Assembly (NCBI RefSeq): GCF_003952525.1
Contig: NZ_CP034451.1
Span: 1,922,001-1,986,000, forward strand
Direction of reading: 5' to 3'
Length of the DNA: 64,000 bases
Origin: Mesorhizobium sp. M3A.F.Ca.ET.080.04.2.1
GTDB taxonomy: Bacteria > Pseudomonadota > Alphaproteobacteria > Rhizobiales > Rhizobiaceae
The position numbers were made by a program, and so were the translations under genes. Positions 1 to 8,833 of this stretch are shown here, in pieces (the first letter of the stretch is position 1; each line of letters opens with the position of its first letter). Under the pieces are notes generated by a model that was not told where the DNA came from, did not search any database, and saw only the letters and a list, made by a program, of their open reading frames with translations.

Positions 1-2
1 CC

Positions 3-830
3 GCCTGCACGCTGGAGATCATCGGCTTCGCCAAGAGTCTCGGCTTCACAATTGTCGCTGCCGGCAAGGGCAAGAACAACCCGCTGAAGATCGATGCGGT
101 GCCGGCCGACTACGAGAAGGAAGCAGCCGAGCGCAACATGAATGCGCGCATGCTGGTCGAGTTCGTCGACGGCTCCAAGACTGCTATCGAGATGGTGGCC
201 ATCGCCAACGCCACCGGCCTTGTGCCCGACGTGCCCGGCATGCACGGGCCGACGGCGACGCTGGAAGAACTGGCCGGCGTGCTCTGCCCGCGCGAGGATG
301 GCGGCGTGCTGCACCGCAAGGGCGTTGTCGACTATTCGATCGGCAAGGGTGTCGCGCCCGGCGTGTTCTGCATCATCGAGACCAAGCACCCGCGCGTGCT
401 GGAGCGCATGATCGACCTCAAGGTCGGCAAGGGTCCCTATTTCACGATCTTCCGCCCCTATCACCTGACCAGCCTGGAAGTGCCGCTGTCGGCGGCGCGC
501 GCGGTGGTCTACAAGCGCGCCGACATGGAGCCGCTCGACCATCCGGTGGCCGAGGCGGTGGCGGTAGCCAAGACCCATCTCGGCGCCGGCCAGTCGCTCG
601 GCATGATCGGCGAGAACGACTATCGCGGCTTCGCCATGACCTGGGAGGATGCGCGCGCCAGGGGCGCACTGCCGCTCGGCCTCGCCGAGCGCGCCAAGGT
701 GGTGAAGCCGGTCAAGGCCGGCGACTTCCTGACCTATGAAAATTGTGTACCCGACGATTCGATGGTGATAACCCAGATCCGCCGTCGTCTCGACCAGGCG
801 GACGGACGGTTCGTAACCAACGCGGCCTGA
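3..830 (+). CDS. COG4091-type NAD(P)-dependent oxidoreductase with C-terminal SAF domain (5' truncated)
   Basis: The reading frame is already open at base 3, so the N-terminal NAD-binding part lies outside the window; 275 residues are visible. The visible part resembles the predicted homoserine dehydrogenase-like family COG4091, which ends in a SAF domain. The last ~70 residues (GDFLTYENCV, then DDSMVITQIRR) fit that domain. Members of this family often sit beside sugar or polyol kinases, and their substrate is usually a sugar-derived aldehyde or acid rather than homoserine; the exact substrate cannot be read here. Only 7 bases separate its stop from the FGGY kinase, so the two are almost certainly co-transcribed. 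Family call fairly sure, substrate unknown. Confidence 0.7.
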   Translation, partial: ACTLEIIGFAKSLGFTIVAAGKGKNNPLKIDAVPADYEKEAAERNMNARMLVEFVDGSKTAIEMVAIANATGLVPDVPGMHGPTATLEELAGVLCPREDGGVLHRKGVVDYSIGKGVAPGVFCIIETKHPRVLERMIDLKVGKGPYFTIFRPYHLTSLEVPLSAARAVVYKRADMEPLDHPVAEAVAVAKTHLGAGQSLGMIGENDYRGFAMTWEDARARGALPLGLAERAKVVKPVKAGDFLTYENCVPDDSMVITQIRRRLDQADGRFVTNAA

Positions 831-837
831 CCTTCTG

Positions 838-2331
838 ATGGACGATGTCGTAATCGGGATCGACGCCTCGACGACGGCCGTGAAGGCGATCGCCTTCGCA
901 CGCAACGGCACTGAACTCTTCCAGGCCCGCGAGACCTATCCGCTTTCCAACCCCGCGCCCGGGCATTTCGAGCAGGACGCGGAGCATTGGTGGACGGCGC
1001 TTTTGTCGGCGTTGAAACAGGTCGCCGACAGGGTCGGCGCATCACGCGTCAAGGCGCTTTCGATCGCTCACCAGCGCGAGAGCTTCACGCTGATCGACGC
1101 CGCCGGCAAGCCGCTGATCCCCGCTATCCTGTGGCTGGACGAACGAGCCCGCCGCCAGGTGGCCCGGCTTTCGGCCGAGCTTGGCCGCGAGGCGATCCGC
1201 AACTGGAGCGGCAAGCCGCCGGATCCGACGCCGGCGCTTTATGGGCTCGCCTGGCTGAAGGAACACAAGCCAGAGGCACTCGCCGAGGCGGCAGCGCTGG
1301 TCGACGTGCACGCCTTCTTGGTCCATCGGCTGACCGGCCGGCTCGTCACCAGCACCGCGAGCGCCGATCCGCTCGGCCTGCTGGACATCGCGCATGGCAA
1401 TTGGCATCCGCGGCTGGTCGAGGCGGCAGGCCTGTGGCCGCAGCAACTGCCCGAACTGGCTGCGCCCGGCGCGATCTGCGGCGGCGTTTCCGAAAGGATC
1501 GCATCTGCGACCGGCCTGAAAGCCGGCACACCGGTCGTCGCCGGCGCCGGCGACGGCCAGGCGATGGGCCTCGGCATGGGAGTCTACGGACCCGGCAAGA
1601 GCTATCTTTCGCTCGGCTCCGGCGTCGTCAGCGGAAACTATGCCGGCACGGTCACGACGTCGGATGCCTTCCGCACGCTGGTTTCGCCGACCGGCTGCGG
1701 CTTCATGCTGGAGACGGTGCTGCGCTCCGGCATGCAACTGGTCGACTGGATCGTACGCACCACCGGCTCGCCGTCGGCTGCCGTTCTTGAAAAGGCGGCG
1801 ATGACGGTTGCGCCGGGCAGCGACGGCCTGCTGGTCATGCCCTATTGGGCCGGCGTCATGAGCCCATACTGGGACGGTGCGGCGCGCGGCGCAATCGTCG
1901 GCCTGTCGCTCGATCACGAGCCGAAACATCTCTTCCGCGCGGTGCTGGAAGGCATCGCCTTCGAGCAGGCTATCGCCACCGATGCGATGGAAGCGCAGAC
2001 CGGCAAGGCCGGATCGATGATCGCGGCCGGGGGCGGAACAAATTCGACGCTGCTGATGCAGGTCATGGCGAGCGTGCTCCAGCGGCCGCTTTTCGTCTCG
2101 CCTGTCAACGAGGCAGCAGCGCTTGGGGCGGCCATGCTGGCGGCCTCGGCCATCGGCTGGTTCGCTTCACCTGAAGACGCGGCAAAGGCGATGGCCGCAC
2201 CGCCGGCAAGACAAGTCGATCCCGCTGATGCGCTGGTGCCTATCTACCGCGCCCGCAAGGCGATCTACCGCGACCTCTATCAAGCGACGCGCGACATCCA
2301 CACCCGGTTGGGTGAGGTAGCGCAAGATTAG
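838..2331 (+). CDS. FGGY-family carbohydrate kinase (xylulokinase-like)
   Basis: A 497-residue protein, the normal size for FGGY sugar kinases, which use ATP to phosphorylate a sugar or polyol in the cytoplasm. The N-terminal phosphate-binding segment (IGIDASTTAVKAIAF, residues 6-20) is present. A GAGDGQAMG motif carries the likely catalytic Asp (about residue 239), and the C-terminal ATP-binding segment AAGGGTNSTL is intact. It follows the SAF-domain oxidoreductase by 7 bases. Its TAG overlaps tail-to-tail with the stop of the convergent SorC regulator. Sequence alone does not say which sugar is used; xylulose, a tetritol or another polyol are all possible. Confidence 0.85.
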   Translation: MDDVVIGIDASTTAVKAIAFARNGTELFQARETYPLSNPAPGHFEQDAEHWWTALLSALKQVADRVGASRVKALSIAHQRESFTLIDAAGKPLIPAILWLDERARRQVARLSAELGREAIRNWSGKPPDPTPALYGLAWLKEHKPEALAEAAALVDVHAFLVHRLTGRLVTSTASADPLGLLDIAHGNWHPRLVEAAGLWPQQLPELAAPGAICGGVSERIASATGLKAGTPVVAGAGDGQAMGLGMGVYGPGKSYLSLGSGVVSGNYAGTVTTSDAFRTLVSPTGCGFMLETVLRSGMQLVDWIVRTTGSPSAAVLEKAAMTVAPGSDGLLVMPYWAGVMSPYWDGAARGAIVGLSLDHEPKHLFRAVLEGIAFEQAIATDAMEAQTGKAGSMIAAGGGTNSTLLMQVMASVLQRPLFVSPVNEAAALGAAMLAASAIGWFASPEDAAKAMAAPPARQVDPADALVPIYRARKAIYRDLYQATRDIHTRLGEVAQD

Positions 2332-3290
2332 CGGCTGAGCAGGCCCTTGGCGGCGTCCTCGTCGGTGATCAGCATCGAGATCTTGGTGTTGGCGAGGGCC
2401 GCGCGCATCACGGCCACCTTCTCCTGCCCGCCCGAGACCAGGATGATATTGGGAATGTCCGAAAGCTCCTGCAGCGGATAGGCGCAGACGCGGCGGTTGA
2501 CCTCGTGGTCGACTGGACGGCCTTCGGCATCGATGAAGTGGCAAAGGATATCGCCGACCGCACCGGCGGCCTGCAGTTCCTCCAACTCGCTGAGCTTGAT
2601 GAAGCCGTAATTGGCGATCGGGCTCTCTTGCGAGAATGAACCGACGCTGAGCACCGCGATGTTGGCGCGCCGCGCCCGGAAGACGACGTCCTGGACGCTG
2701 CGCTGGCTCATGAAGGCATCGCGCTGTTCCGGCCTGTCGGCATAGACGGGCACCGGAAGCAGATAGCATTCGGCGCCGATCTTTTCGGCGAACTCCCAGG
2801 CGCTTTCGGTCGGGTTGAGCGGCTGCGCATGGGTAAGGCCGCCGAGCATCGAGACCACCGTGGTTCGCGCGATCGGCCGGCGCGGGAGTTCGTTGATGGC
2901 GAACTTCAGCGTGCGGCCCCAGCCAAGAGCGATGACATCGCCAGGATTGACGTTATCAGCGAGATAAGCGGCGGCGGCATGGCCGATCATCAGCGGAGCG
3001 TTGCTCCTGTCGGCCGCCGACGGCACGACCACGGCCTGGCTGAGACCGAAACGCTGCTTCAGGCCCTCCTCCAGTTGCACGCATTCGACCACGCTGTCGC
3101 GAATGCGGAACTGGACCACGCCCTCCTCGCGCGCGGCGGAAAGTATCCGGTGCACCTTGATGCGGCCGACGCCGAGGATTTCCGAGATCCGCTCCTGCGT
3201 CAGGCCTTCGACATAATAGTGCCAGGCGGCACGGGCCTTGAGCTCCGCATCGGGGAAGCGCGAGGCCTTTTCGTTCTCGATCACCGCCAA
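2328..3290 (-). CDS. SorC/DeoR-family sugar-binding transcriptional regulator
   Basis: About 320 residues, the usual length. An N-terminal helix-turn-helix (AAWHYYVEGLTQERISEILGV) is followed by the SorC effector-binding domain, typified by GDVIALGWGRTL and VSVGSFSQESP. The family senses phosphorylated sugars. The frame is open far upstream, but the extra residues are low quality. TTG at 3290 or GTG at 3284 fit the Shine-Dalgarno-like GGGAGG and ACGAGG just upstream; TTG is used here. It is divergent from the ABC importer starting at 3531, with candidate operators in the shared intergenic region, so it probably controls that importer and perhaps the kinase operon. Confidence 0.85.
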   Translation of the reverse strand: MAVIENEKASRFPDAELKARAAWHYYVEGLTQERISEILGVGRIKVHRILSAAREEGVVQFRIRDSVVECVQLEEGLKQRFGLSQAVVVPSAADRSNAPLMIGHAAAAYLADNVNPGDVIALGWGRTLKFAINELPRRPIARTTVVSMLGGLTHAQPLNPTESAWEFAEKIGAECYLLPVPVYADRPEQRDAFMSQRSVQDVVFRARRANIAVLSVGSFSQESPIANYGFIKLSELEELQAAGAVGDILCHFIDAEGRPVDHEVNRRVCAYPLQELSDIPNIILVSGGQEKVAVMRAALANTKISMLITDEDAAKGLLSR

Positions 3291-3400
3291 CCTCGTGTCC
3301 CTCCCGGCCGACTTTGAACTTCTTCCGATGATGCGCCGCCCTAGCTTCCCTATGGCAAACCGGCCGCTGGCGCAAACCGCCCCCGAATGCGTGCCGGCAC

Positions 3401-3462
3401 TTGACAATGTTCTGATGAACGTTTTAGCTGAACAAAATTGCATATCAAAGATAAATTGTTCA
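3401..3462 (+). promoter_or_regulatory. Promoter and candidate SorC operators upstream of the ABC operon
   Basis: TTGACA (3401-3406), a 17-base spacer and TTAGCT (3424-3429) form a good sigma-70-type promoter reading toward the permease at 3531. An imperfect inverted repeat AATGTTC/GAACGTT (3406-3412 and 3417-3423, one mismatch) lies between the -35 and -10. A second repeat TGAACAA/TTGTTCA (3429-3435 and 3456-3462) covers the expected start site. The shared GAAC/GTTC half-sites suggest binding of the adjacent SorC regulator; this is inferred from position. Confidence 0.5.
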
Positions 3463-3530
3463 CAAGGGAGGATGCCTGGTGAACAGGAGCGGACGGCGAC
3501 GCATCGCCGGCCGCGGACGGAGGAGACGAA

Positions 3531-4544
3531 GTGGCCGTGAGCAACGAGACAAGCGAGTTGAAGGCTGGCACCAGCGCCGCGCAGGGCGCGTCCAGTGCGA
3601 AGCTTTCGGCGCTGTTTGCCGGAACGATGGGACCGCTGATCGGGCTGGTGCTGCTTTGCCTGGCGCTGGCGCTGACCACCGACACCTTCCTGACCTTCCG
3701 CAACATCCTCAACGTGCTCGATCAAGTGACCGTGCTCGGCATCATGGCGATCGGCATGACGCTGGTCATCCTGATCGGCGGCATCGACCTTTCGGTGGGC
3801 TCGGTGCTGGCGCTTGCCTCGATGGTGATGGGCTATGTTGCCTACCCAGACTATCTCAACCTCGGCGTCCCGGTGGGCATCGCCGCGGCGCTTGTCGTCG
3901 CCGCCCTGTGCGGCCTGGTCTCGGGACTGCTGGTCACGGTGACCAGACTGCCGCCCTTCATCGCAACGCTCGCCATGATGTCGGTGGCGCGCGGCCTCGC
4001 CAACATGATCACCGACGGATCGCAGATCGTCGGCTTTCCCGACTGGTTCACCAACCTGTCGATCGTGCGCCATTTCGGCTTCCTGTCGGTGACCGTCGGG
4101 CTGATGATCGTGCTGGCGATCATCTTCGCCATCTTCCTCAACTATCGCGCCACCGGCCGCAGTCTCTACGCCATCGGCGGCAGCGCCGAGGTCGCCCGCC
4201 TGTCCGGCATTCCGGTCAAGTCGCTGACCAACTGGGTCTATGCGATCTGCGGTCTGCTTGCCGGGCTGGCCGGGATCGTGCTCGCGGCAAGGCTCGATTC
4301 GGTGCAGCCGAGCTCAGGCGTCGGCTACGAGCTCGACACCATCGCCGCGGTGGTGATCGGCGGCGCCAGCCTGTCGGGCGGCATCGGCTCGATCGGCGGC
4401 ACGGCGATCGGCGTGCTCATCATCGGCGTGCTGCGCAACGGCCTCAACCTGCTCGGCGTGTCGCCCTTCATCCAGCAGGTGGTGATCGGCGTGGTCATCG
4501 CGCTGGCGGTCGCCACAGATAGCTGGCGGCGCCGAGCACAATGA
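3531..4544 (+). CDS. Sugar ABC transporter permease (RbsC-type)
   Basis: A 337-residue, very hydrophobic inner-membrane protein of the BPD_transp_2 (ribose/xylose/galactose) family with about ten predicted membrane segments. The family segment LIGGIDLSVGSVLALASM lies in the first third. GTG at 3531 is preceded by GGAGGAGA. It is the first gene of permease, binding protein, ATPase, an unusual order since ribose operons normally run ATPase, permease, binding protein. The next gene follows after 131 bases containing two strong hairpins. It forms the pore of an importer whose substrate is probably the pentose, tetritol or polyol handled by the neighbouring kinase and dehydrogenases. Confidence 0.9.
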   Translation: MAVSNETSELKAGTSAAQGASSAKLSALFAGTMGPLIGLVLLCLALALTTDTFLTFRNILNVLDQVTVLGIMAIGMTLVILIGGIDLSVGSVLALASMVMGYVAYPDYLNLGVPVGIAAALVVAALCGLVSGLLVTVTRLPPFIATLAMMSVARGLANMITDGSQIVGFPDWFTNLSIVRHFGFLSVTVGLMIVLAIIFAIFLNYRATGRSLYAIGGSAEVARLSGIPVKSLTNWVYAICGLLAGLAGIVLAARLDSVQPSSGVGYELDTIAAVVIGGASLSGGIGSIGGTAIGVLIIGVLRNGLNLLGVSPFIQQVVIGVVIALAVATDSWRRRAQ

Positions 4545-4564
4545 AGAGCGGGCGACAATAGGAA

Positions 4565-4603
4565 TTCGCCCGGATGTCCGGGCGGAACGGATCGGTCGAT
4601 CCG
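4565..4603 (+). other. Tandem intercistronic hairpins between permease and binding-protein genes
   Basis: Two consecutive perfect stems: CGCCCGGA/TCCGGGCG (4567-4574, 4577-4584, extendable by a wobble pair and an A-T) and CGGATCG/CGATCCG (4588-4594, 4597-4603). They lie in the 131-base gap upstream of the binding-protein gene. No T-run follows, so they look more like mRNA processing or stability elements than a terminator. Confidence 0.5.
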
Positions 4604-4675
4604 AGACTGGGACTGTCCGGCCGGGGCGCCGCGATGCGCAGGCTGGACGGGATTGAACACCAACGGAGGAAAAAC

Positions 4676-5614
4676 ATGCTGACCAAACGTTCACTGCTGC
4701 TTGCGGCGGCGGCCATCGTCCCGCTGCTCGGGCTGTCCGATGCGGCCTCGGCCAAGGACGCCAAGAAGCTCGGACTTGCCGTCGCCAATCTGCAAGCTGA
4801 CTTCTTCAACCAGATCAAGCAGTCGGTCGAAGCCTATGCGAAGGAGAAGGGCATCGAGGTCATCACCGTCGACGCCAAGGGCGATTCGGCCACGCAGGTC
4901 AGCCAGGTGCAGGATCTCGTCACGCAGAACATCGACGCGCTGATCTACATCCCGGCCGGCGCCACCGCCGCGACCGTCCCGACCAAGACCGCGAAGGCCG
5001 CCGGCATTCCGGTGATCAATGTCGACCGCAATGCCGACGGCGCGCCGGGCGACACCTTCATCGCCACCGACAGCGTCAACTCCGCCAAGGCGGTGTGCGA
5101 CTACATTGCCAAGCAGGCCGGCGGCAAGGGCGAGATGGTCATCATCCACGGCCAGAAGGGCACGACGCCGGAAGTCGACCGCTCGAAGGGCTGCGGCGAA
5201 GCGCTGAAGGCTTATCCGGACATCAAGGTGGTCGGCGAGCTCTGGAGCGAGCAATGGCACCAGGACGAAGGCTTCAAGCTGGCGCAGGATCTGCTGCAGG
5301 CTCATCCGAATGTTTCGATCATCTTCGGCCAGGCCGACGCGCTGGCGCTGGGCTCGGCCCAGGCGGTCAAGGTCGCCAATCCTGACCACAAGGTCTGGAT
5401 CGCCGGCTTCGACGGCGACGTGGCTGCGCTTAAGGCGCTTAAGGACGGCGTGTTCGACGTCACCGCGACGCAGCAGACGCAGGGCATGGGCCGGCTCGCT
5501 GTGGACTCGGCGATCAAGATCGTTGGCGGCGAGAAGCTGCCTGCCGAACAGTTGCAGGACGCGACGCTGACCACCAAGGACAATGTCGCGCAGTTCATCG
5601 AGAAGCACCCCTGA
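4676..5614 (+). CDS. Periplasmic sugar-binding protein of ABC transporter (RbsB-type)
   Basis: A 312-residue periplasmic_binding_4-type protein. ATG at 4676 is chosen because CGGAGGA lies 5 bases upstream and a signal peptide follows: K4/R5, a hydrophobic run to residue 20, and probable cleavage after ASA at residue 26. The mature part starts KKLGLAVANLQADFFNQIKQ, the ribose-binding-protein pattern, and later contains DGDVAALKALKDGVFDVTATQQ, the usual ligand-proximal loop. It would deliver substrate to the permease at 3531 and the ATPase at 5646. The ligand cannot be deduced, but the association with a SorC regulator and an FGGY kinase points to a monosaccharide or polyol. Confidence 0.9.
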   Translation: MLTKRSLLLAAAAIVPLLGLSDAASAKDAKKLGLAVANLQADFFNQIKQSVEAYAKEKGIEVITVDAKGDSATQVSQVQDLVTQNIDALIYIPAGATAATVPTKTAKAAGIPVINVDRNADGAPGDTFIATDSVNSAKAVCDYIAKQAGGKGEMVIIHGQKGTTPEVDRSKGCGEALKAYPDIKVVGELWSEQWHQDEGFKLAQDLLQAHPNVSIIFGQADALALGSAQAVKVANPDHKVWIAGFDGDVAALKALKDGVFDVTATQQTQGMGRLAVDSAIKIVGGEKLPAEQLQDATLTTKDNVAQFIEKHP

Positions 5615-5645
5615 GGGCTAGCTGAGACCCTGAGCGAGCATCACG

Positions 5646-7154
5646 ATGCCCCTTGACCCTCATCCTGGCGAGGCACCGCATAACGGGCTCTTCGTCAATG
5701 GCCTCTGCAAGAGCTACGGACCGGTGCAGGTCCTGGCCGATGCGAGCTTCGAGGTGCGGCCGGGCGAGGTCGTGGCGCTGCTCGGCGAGAACGGCGCCGG
5801 CAAGTCGACGGTGTCCAACATCATCGCCGGCTCGATCAAATCCGATGCCGGCACCATCATCTGGCGGGGGACGCCCTATTCCCCCGCCAATCCCGCCGCG
5901 GCCATCGAGGCCGGCGTCGGCATGATCCATCAGGAATTGAAGCTCCTGCCGGACCTGTCGGTGGCGGAAAATGTCTATGTCGGGCGCCTGCCGATGCGCG
6001 GCGGCCGCGTCGACCGCGCGAGCATGAACGCGAAGGCGTCGGCGCAGCTGAAGCGGCTGGGCCTCGACGTGTCGCCCGAGCGCAAGGTACGCACACTGCG
6101 CGTCGCCGCCCAGCAGCAGGTGGAGATCGCCAAGGCGTTGACGCTGAATGCCGAGCTCTTGATCCTCGACGAGCCGACCGCGGCGCTCGGCGGCGAGGAA
6201 ACGGAACTTCTGTTCAAGCAGATCCGCAAGCTCAAGGCCGAAGGCATGTCCTTCATCTATATCAGCCATCGGCTGGACGAGATCGCGCAGATCGCCGACC
6301 GCGTCGTGGTGATGCGCGACGGCCGCATCGTCGCCAGGCACGAGCGCGCCGACATCCCGGTGCGCACGGTGGTCGAGCAGATGGTCGGCCGCAGCGTCGA
6401 GCGCATGTTCCCGAAGCTATCCCCTCCAAGCGACCAGACGCTGCTCGAGGTCGAGAACCTGTCCTCGCCGGAGAAGAGTTTCAACAACGTCTCCTTCGCG
6501 GTGAAGGCAGGCGAGATCCTCGGCATCGCCGGCCTGATCGGCGCCGGCCGCACCGAGTTGGTGCGCGCGATCGCCGGCGCCGATCCGATCTCTTCGGGTT
6601 CGGTGCGCGTCGCCGGCCAGCCGGTGCATCTCAGCGGCCCGGCGGCGGCGATCAAGGCCGGCGTCGTGCTGGTGCCGGAAGACCGCAAGGCGCAGGGCCT
6701 AGTGTTGGAACAGACCATCGGCGAGAACCTCGCCTTCGGCAATTTCGACCATGTCGCGCCGAAGGGCTGGGTGTTTCCCAAGGCGGTTCAGAAATTCGCC
6801 GCGGCCGGCATCTCCAGGCTGGGCGTCAAGGGCAGGCCGAACCAGGCGGTCTCAAAACTTTCCGGCGGCAACCAGCAGAAAGTGATCATCGCCAAATGGG
6901 TCTCGCGGCCGCCGAAGGTATTCATCCTCGATGAGCCGACCCGCGGCATCGACGTCGGCGCCCGCGCGGCGATCTACGACGTCATTGCCGATCTCGCCCG
7001 CTCCGGCATGGCGGTTGTCGTGGTGAGCTCGGACCTCGAGGAGGTGCTGGGGCTTTCGCACCGCGTGCTGGTGCTGAGCCGCGGCCGCCAGCGCGGCATT
7101 CTCGATCGCGATGAAGCAAGCAATGTCGCCGTGATGGAACTCGCGACGAGCTGA
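5646..7154 (+). CDS. Sugar ABC transporter ATP-binding protein (RbsA/MglA-type, two NBDs)
   Basis: A 502-residue tandem ATPase typical of the ribose/galactose importers. NBD1 has a canonical Walker A (GENGAGKST, residues 47-55), Walker B ending ILDEPTAAL, and the variant signature LRVAAQQQ. NBD2 has the degenerate Walker A GLIGAGRTE and the signature LSGGNQQK followed by ILDEPTRGID, as usual for this family. The gene starts 31 bases after the binding-protein stop, so it is in the same operon. It energises import through the permease at 3531. Confidence 0.92.
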   Translation: MPLDPHPGEAPHNGLFVNGLCKSYGPVQVLADASFEVRPGEVVALLGENGAGKSTVSNIIAGSIKSDAGTIIWRGTPYSPANPAAAIEAGVGMIHQELKLLPDLSVAENVYVGRLPMRGGRVDRASMNAKASAQLKRLGLDVSPERKVRTLRVAAQQQVEIAKALTLNAELLILDEPTAALGGEETELLFKQIRKLKAEGMSFIYISHRLDEIAQIADRVVVMRDGRIVARHERADIPVRTVVEQMVGRSVERMFPKLSPPSDQTLLEVENLSSPEKSFNNVSFAVKAGEILGIAGLIGAGRTELVRAIAGADPISSGSVRVAGQPVHLSGPAAAIKAGVVLVPEDRKAQGLVLEQTIGENLAFGNFDHVAPKGWVFPKAVQKFAAAGISRLGVKGRPNQAVSKLSGGNQQKVIIAKWVSRPPKVFILDEPTRGIDVGARAAIYDVIADLARSGMAVVVVSSDLEEVLGLSHRVLVLSRGRQRGILDRDEASNVAVMELATS

Positions 7155-7213
7155 GGCACGGCAGATGGGAACAAAGCGCAGCAGGTGATACCCTCCCAGG
7201 CACCGGACCGCGC

Positions 7214-7238
7214 GGGGCGCCAGCAATGTTGGCGCCCC
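7214..7238 (+). terminator. Hairpin after ABC ATPase gene, possible attenuator or terminator
   Basis: Perfect 9-bp stem GGGGCGCCA (7214-7222) / TGGCGCCCC (7230-7238) with a 7-base loop, followed by the mildly T-rich TCCATTT. It sits 22 bases before the SDR gene at 7261, so it may reduce readthrough into the dehydrogenases rather than stop it fully. Confidence 0.45.
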
Positions 7239-7260
7239 TCCATTTCAGGAGAGGAGCGAC

Positions 7261-8025
7261 ATGAATCTATTCGATCTCAGCGGCGACGTGGCGCTGGTGA
7301 CGGGCGCCGGCAGCGGCATCGGCCAAGCGATCGCCATCGGGCTCGCGGAAGCCGGCGCCGACGTCGCCTGCTTCGGCCACAGCTCGAAAGGCGGACTCGA
7401 AGAGACGGCCGACAAGATCCAGGCGCTCGGCCGCAAGGCGCTGGTGCTGAACGGTTCAGTAACATCGGAAAGCGACCTCGCGGCCGCGATCGACCGCACC
7501 GAAAAGGAACTCGGCGCACTGACGATTGCGGTCAACAACGCCGGCGTCGCCGGGGCCGAGCCCGCGGAGACGCTGCCGCTGGACAAATGGCAGAAGCTCT
7601 ACGACGTCAATGTCAGCGGCGTGTTCCTGTCCTGCCAGGCCGAGGCGCGCGTCATGCTTACCCGCCGCAAGGGCTCGATCATCAACATCGCCTCGATGTC
7701 CGGCTCGATCGTCAATCGCGGCCTGACGCAGGCGCACTACAATTCCTCGAAGGCGGCGGTGATCCACATGTCGAAGAGCCTTGCCATGGAATGGGCCGAC
7801 CGCGGCCTGCGCGTCAATGTGGTGAGTCCCGGCTACACGCTGACGCCGATGAACAAGCGGCCGGAAGTGGCCGAGCAGATCAAGATCTTCGAGCGCGACA
7901 CGCCGATGGGCCGCATGGCGACGCCGGAGGAGATGGTCGGCCCGACCGTGTTCCTGGCGAGCCGGGCCGCGAGTTTCGTCACCGGCATCGACCTCATCGT
8001 CGATGGCGGCTTCGTCTGCTGGTAG
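7261..8025 (+). CDS. SDR-family NAD(P)-dependent oxidoreductase
   Basis: A 254-residue classical short-chain dehydrogenase. The cofactor motif TGAGSGIGQ lies near residues 15-23, NNAGVAG in the middle, the active-site Tyr and Lys in YNSSK, and the C-terminal family motif VDGGF at the end. GGAGAGGAG precedes the ATG. It lies downstream of the sugar importer and 8 bases before a second SDR, suggesting two successive oxidations of an imported polyol or sugar. Classical SDRs of this size include ribitol, xylitol and sorbitol dehydrogenases and 3-oxoacyl reductases; context favours a polyol or sugar substrate. Confidence 0.85.
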   Translation: MNLFDLSGDVALVTGAGSGIGQAIAIGLAEAGADVACFGHSSKGGLEETADKIQALGRKALVLNGSVTSESDLAAAIDRTEKELGALTIAVNNAGVAGAEPAETLPLDKWQKLYDVNVSGVFLSCQAEARVMLTRRKGSIINIASMSGSIVNRGLTQAHYNSSKAAVIHMSKSLAMEWADRGLRVNVVSPGYTLTPMNKRPEVAEQIKIFERDTPMGRMATPEEMVGPTVFLASRAASFVTGIDLIVDGGFVCW

Positions 8026-8033
8026 GAGAGAAA

Positions 8034-8819
8034 ATGCAGAAGCGTTTCGAAGGAAAGACGGCGGTCGTCACCGGCGCCAGCGGCGGCATAGGGGCGGCCA
8101 TGGCCAGGCGCTTCGCCGCGGAAGGTGCCGCGGTGGTGATCAGCGCGATCGACCCGCGTGTCGACGAGGTCGCCGCCAGCCTGAAGGCCGCGGGCGCCAA
8201 GGTCGCTTCGATGTGCATGGACGTAACCAAGAAGGACGAGGTCGCGGCACTTTATGATCTCGCCGAAAAGGAATTCGGGCGCGTCGACATCTCGGTGCAG
8301 AACGCCGGTGTCATCACCATCGCAAAGATCGAAGCGATGACGGAAGCCGAATGGGACAAGGTGATGGCGGTCAACACCAAGGGCGTGTTCCTGTGCTGCC
8401 AGGAAGCGATCGGGCGCATGCGCAAGCATGGCGAAGGCGGCCGGCTGATCAACACCGCGTCCGGCCAGGCGCGGCAGGGTTTTATCTACACGCCGCATTA
8501 TGCGGCCTCGAAATTCGGCGTCGTCGGCATCACCCAGAGCCTCGCCAAGGAAGTAGCCAAGGAGAAGATAACCGTCAATGCCATCTGCCCCGGCATAATC
8601 GACACCGACATGTGGGCCTACAACGACACTGCCTGGGGCAAGCTGCTCGGGAACTACAAGCCGGGCGAGCTCATGGCGGAGTGGGTGAAGAACATTCCCA
8701 TGGGCCGCGCCGGCAGCGGCGAGGATGTTTCCGGGCTGGTCAGCTTCCTCGCCAGCGACGATGCCGCCTATATCACGGGCCAGACCATCAATGTCGACGG
8801 CGGACTAATCATGTCGTGA
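8034..8819 (+). CDS. SDR-family NAD(P)-dependent oxidoreductase (second copy)
   Basis: A 261-residue classical SDR. TGASGGIGAAMA occupies the N-terminal cofactor site, QNAG replaces the usual NNAG, the active site is YAASK, and the protein ends in VDGGLIMS. ATG at 8034 is supported by GGAGAG overlapping the end of the preceding gene's stop region (8-base gap). It differs clearly from its neighbour, so this is not a recent duplication. The segment CPGIIDTDMW is typical of sorbitol/galactitol-type dehydrogenases, a weak hint to a polyol substrate. Confidence 0.85.
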   Translation: MQKRFEGKTAVVTGASGGIGAAMARRFAAEGAAVVISAIDPRVDEVAASLKAAGAKVASMCMDVTKKDEVAALYDLAEKEFGRVDISVQNAGVITIAKIEAMTEAEWDKVMAVNTKGVFLCCQEAIGRMRKHGEGGRLINTASGQARQGFIYTPHYAASKFGVVGITQSLAKEVAKEKITVNAICPGIIDTDMWAYNDTAWGKLLGNYKPGELMAEWVKNIPMGRAGSGEDVSGLVSFLASDDAAYITGQTINVDGGLIMS

Positions 8820-8833
8820 GCGGGCCGACGATG

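Noticed and set aside
3291..4073. Upstream extension of the SorC regulator on the minus strand
   Set aside because: The extra residues cover a promoter region and the opposite strand of the permease; the helix-turn-helix starts just after TTG 3290, which has a ribosome site.
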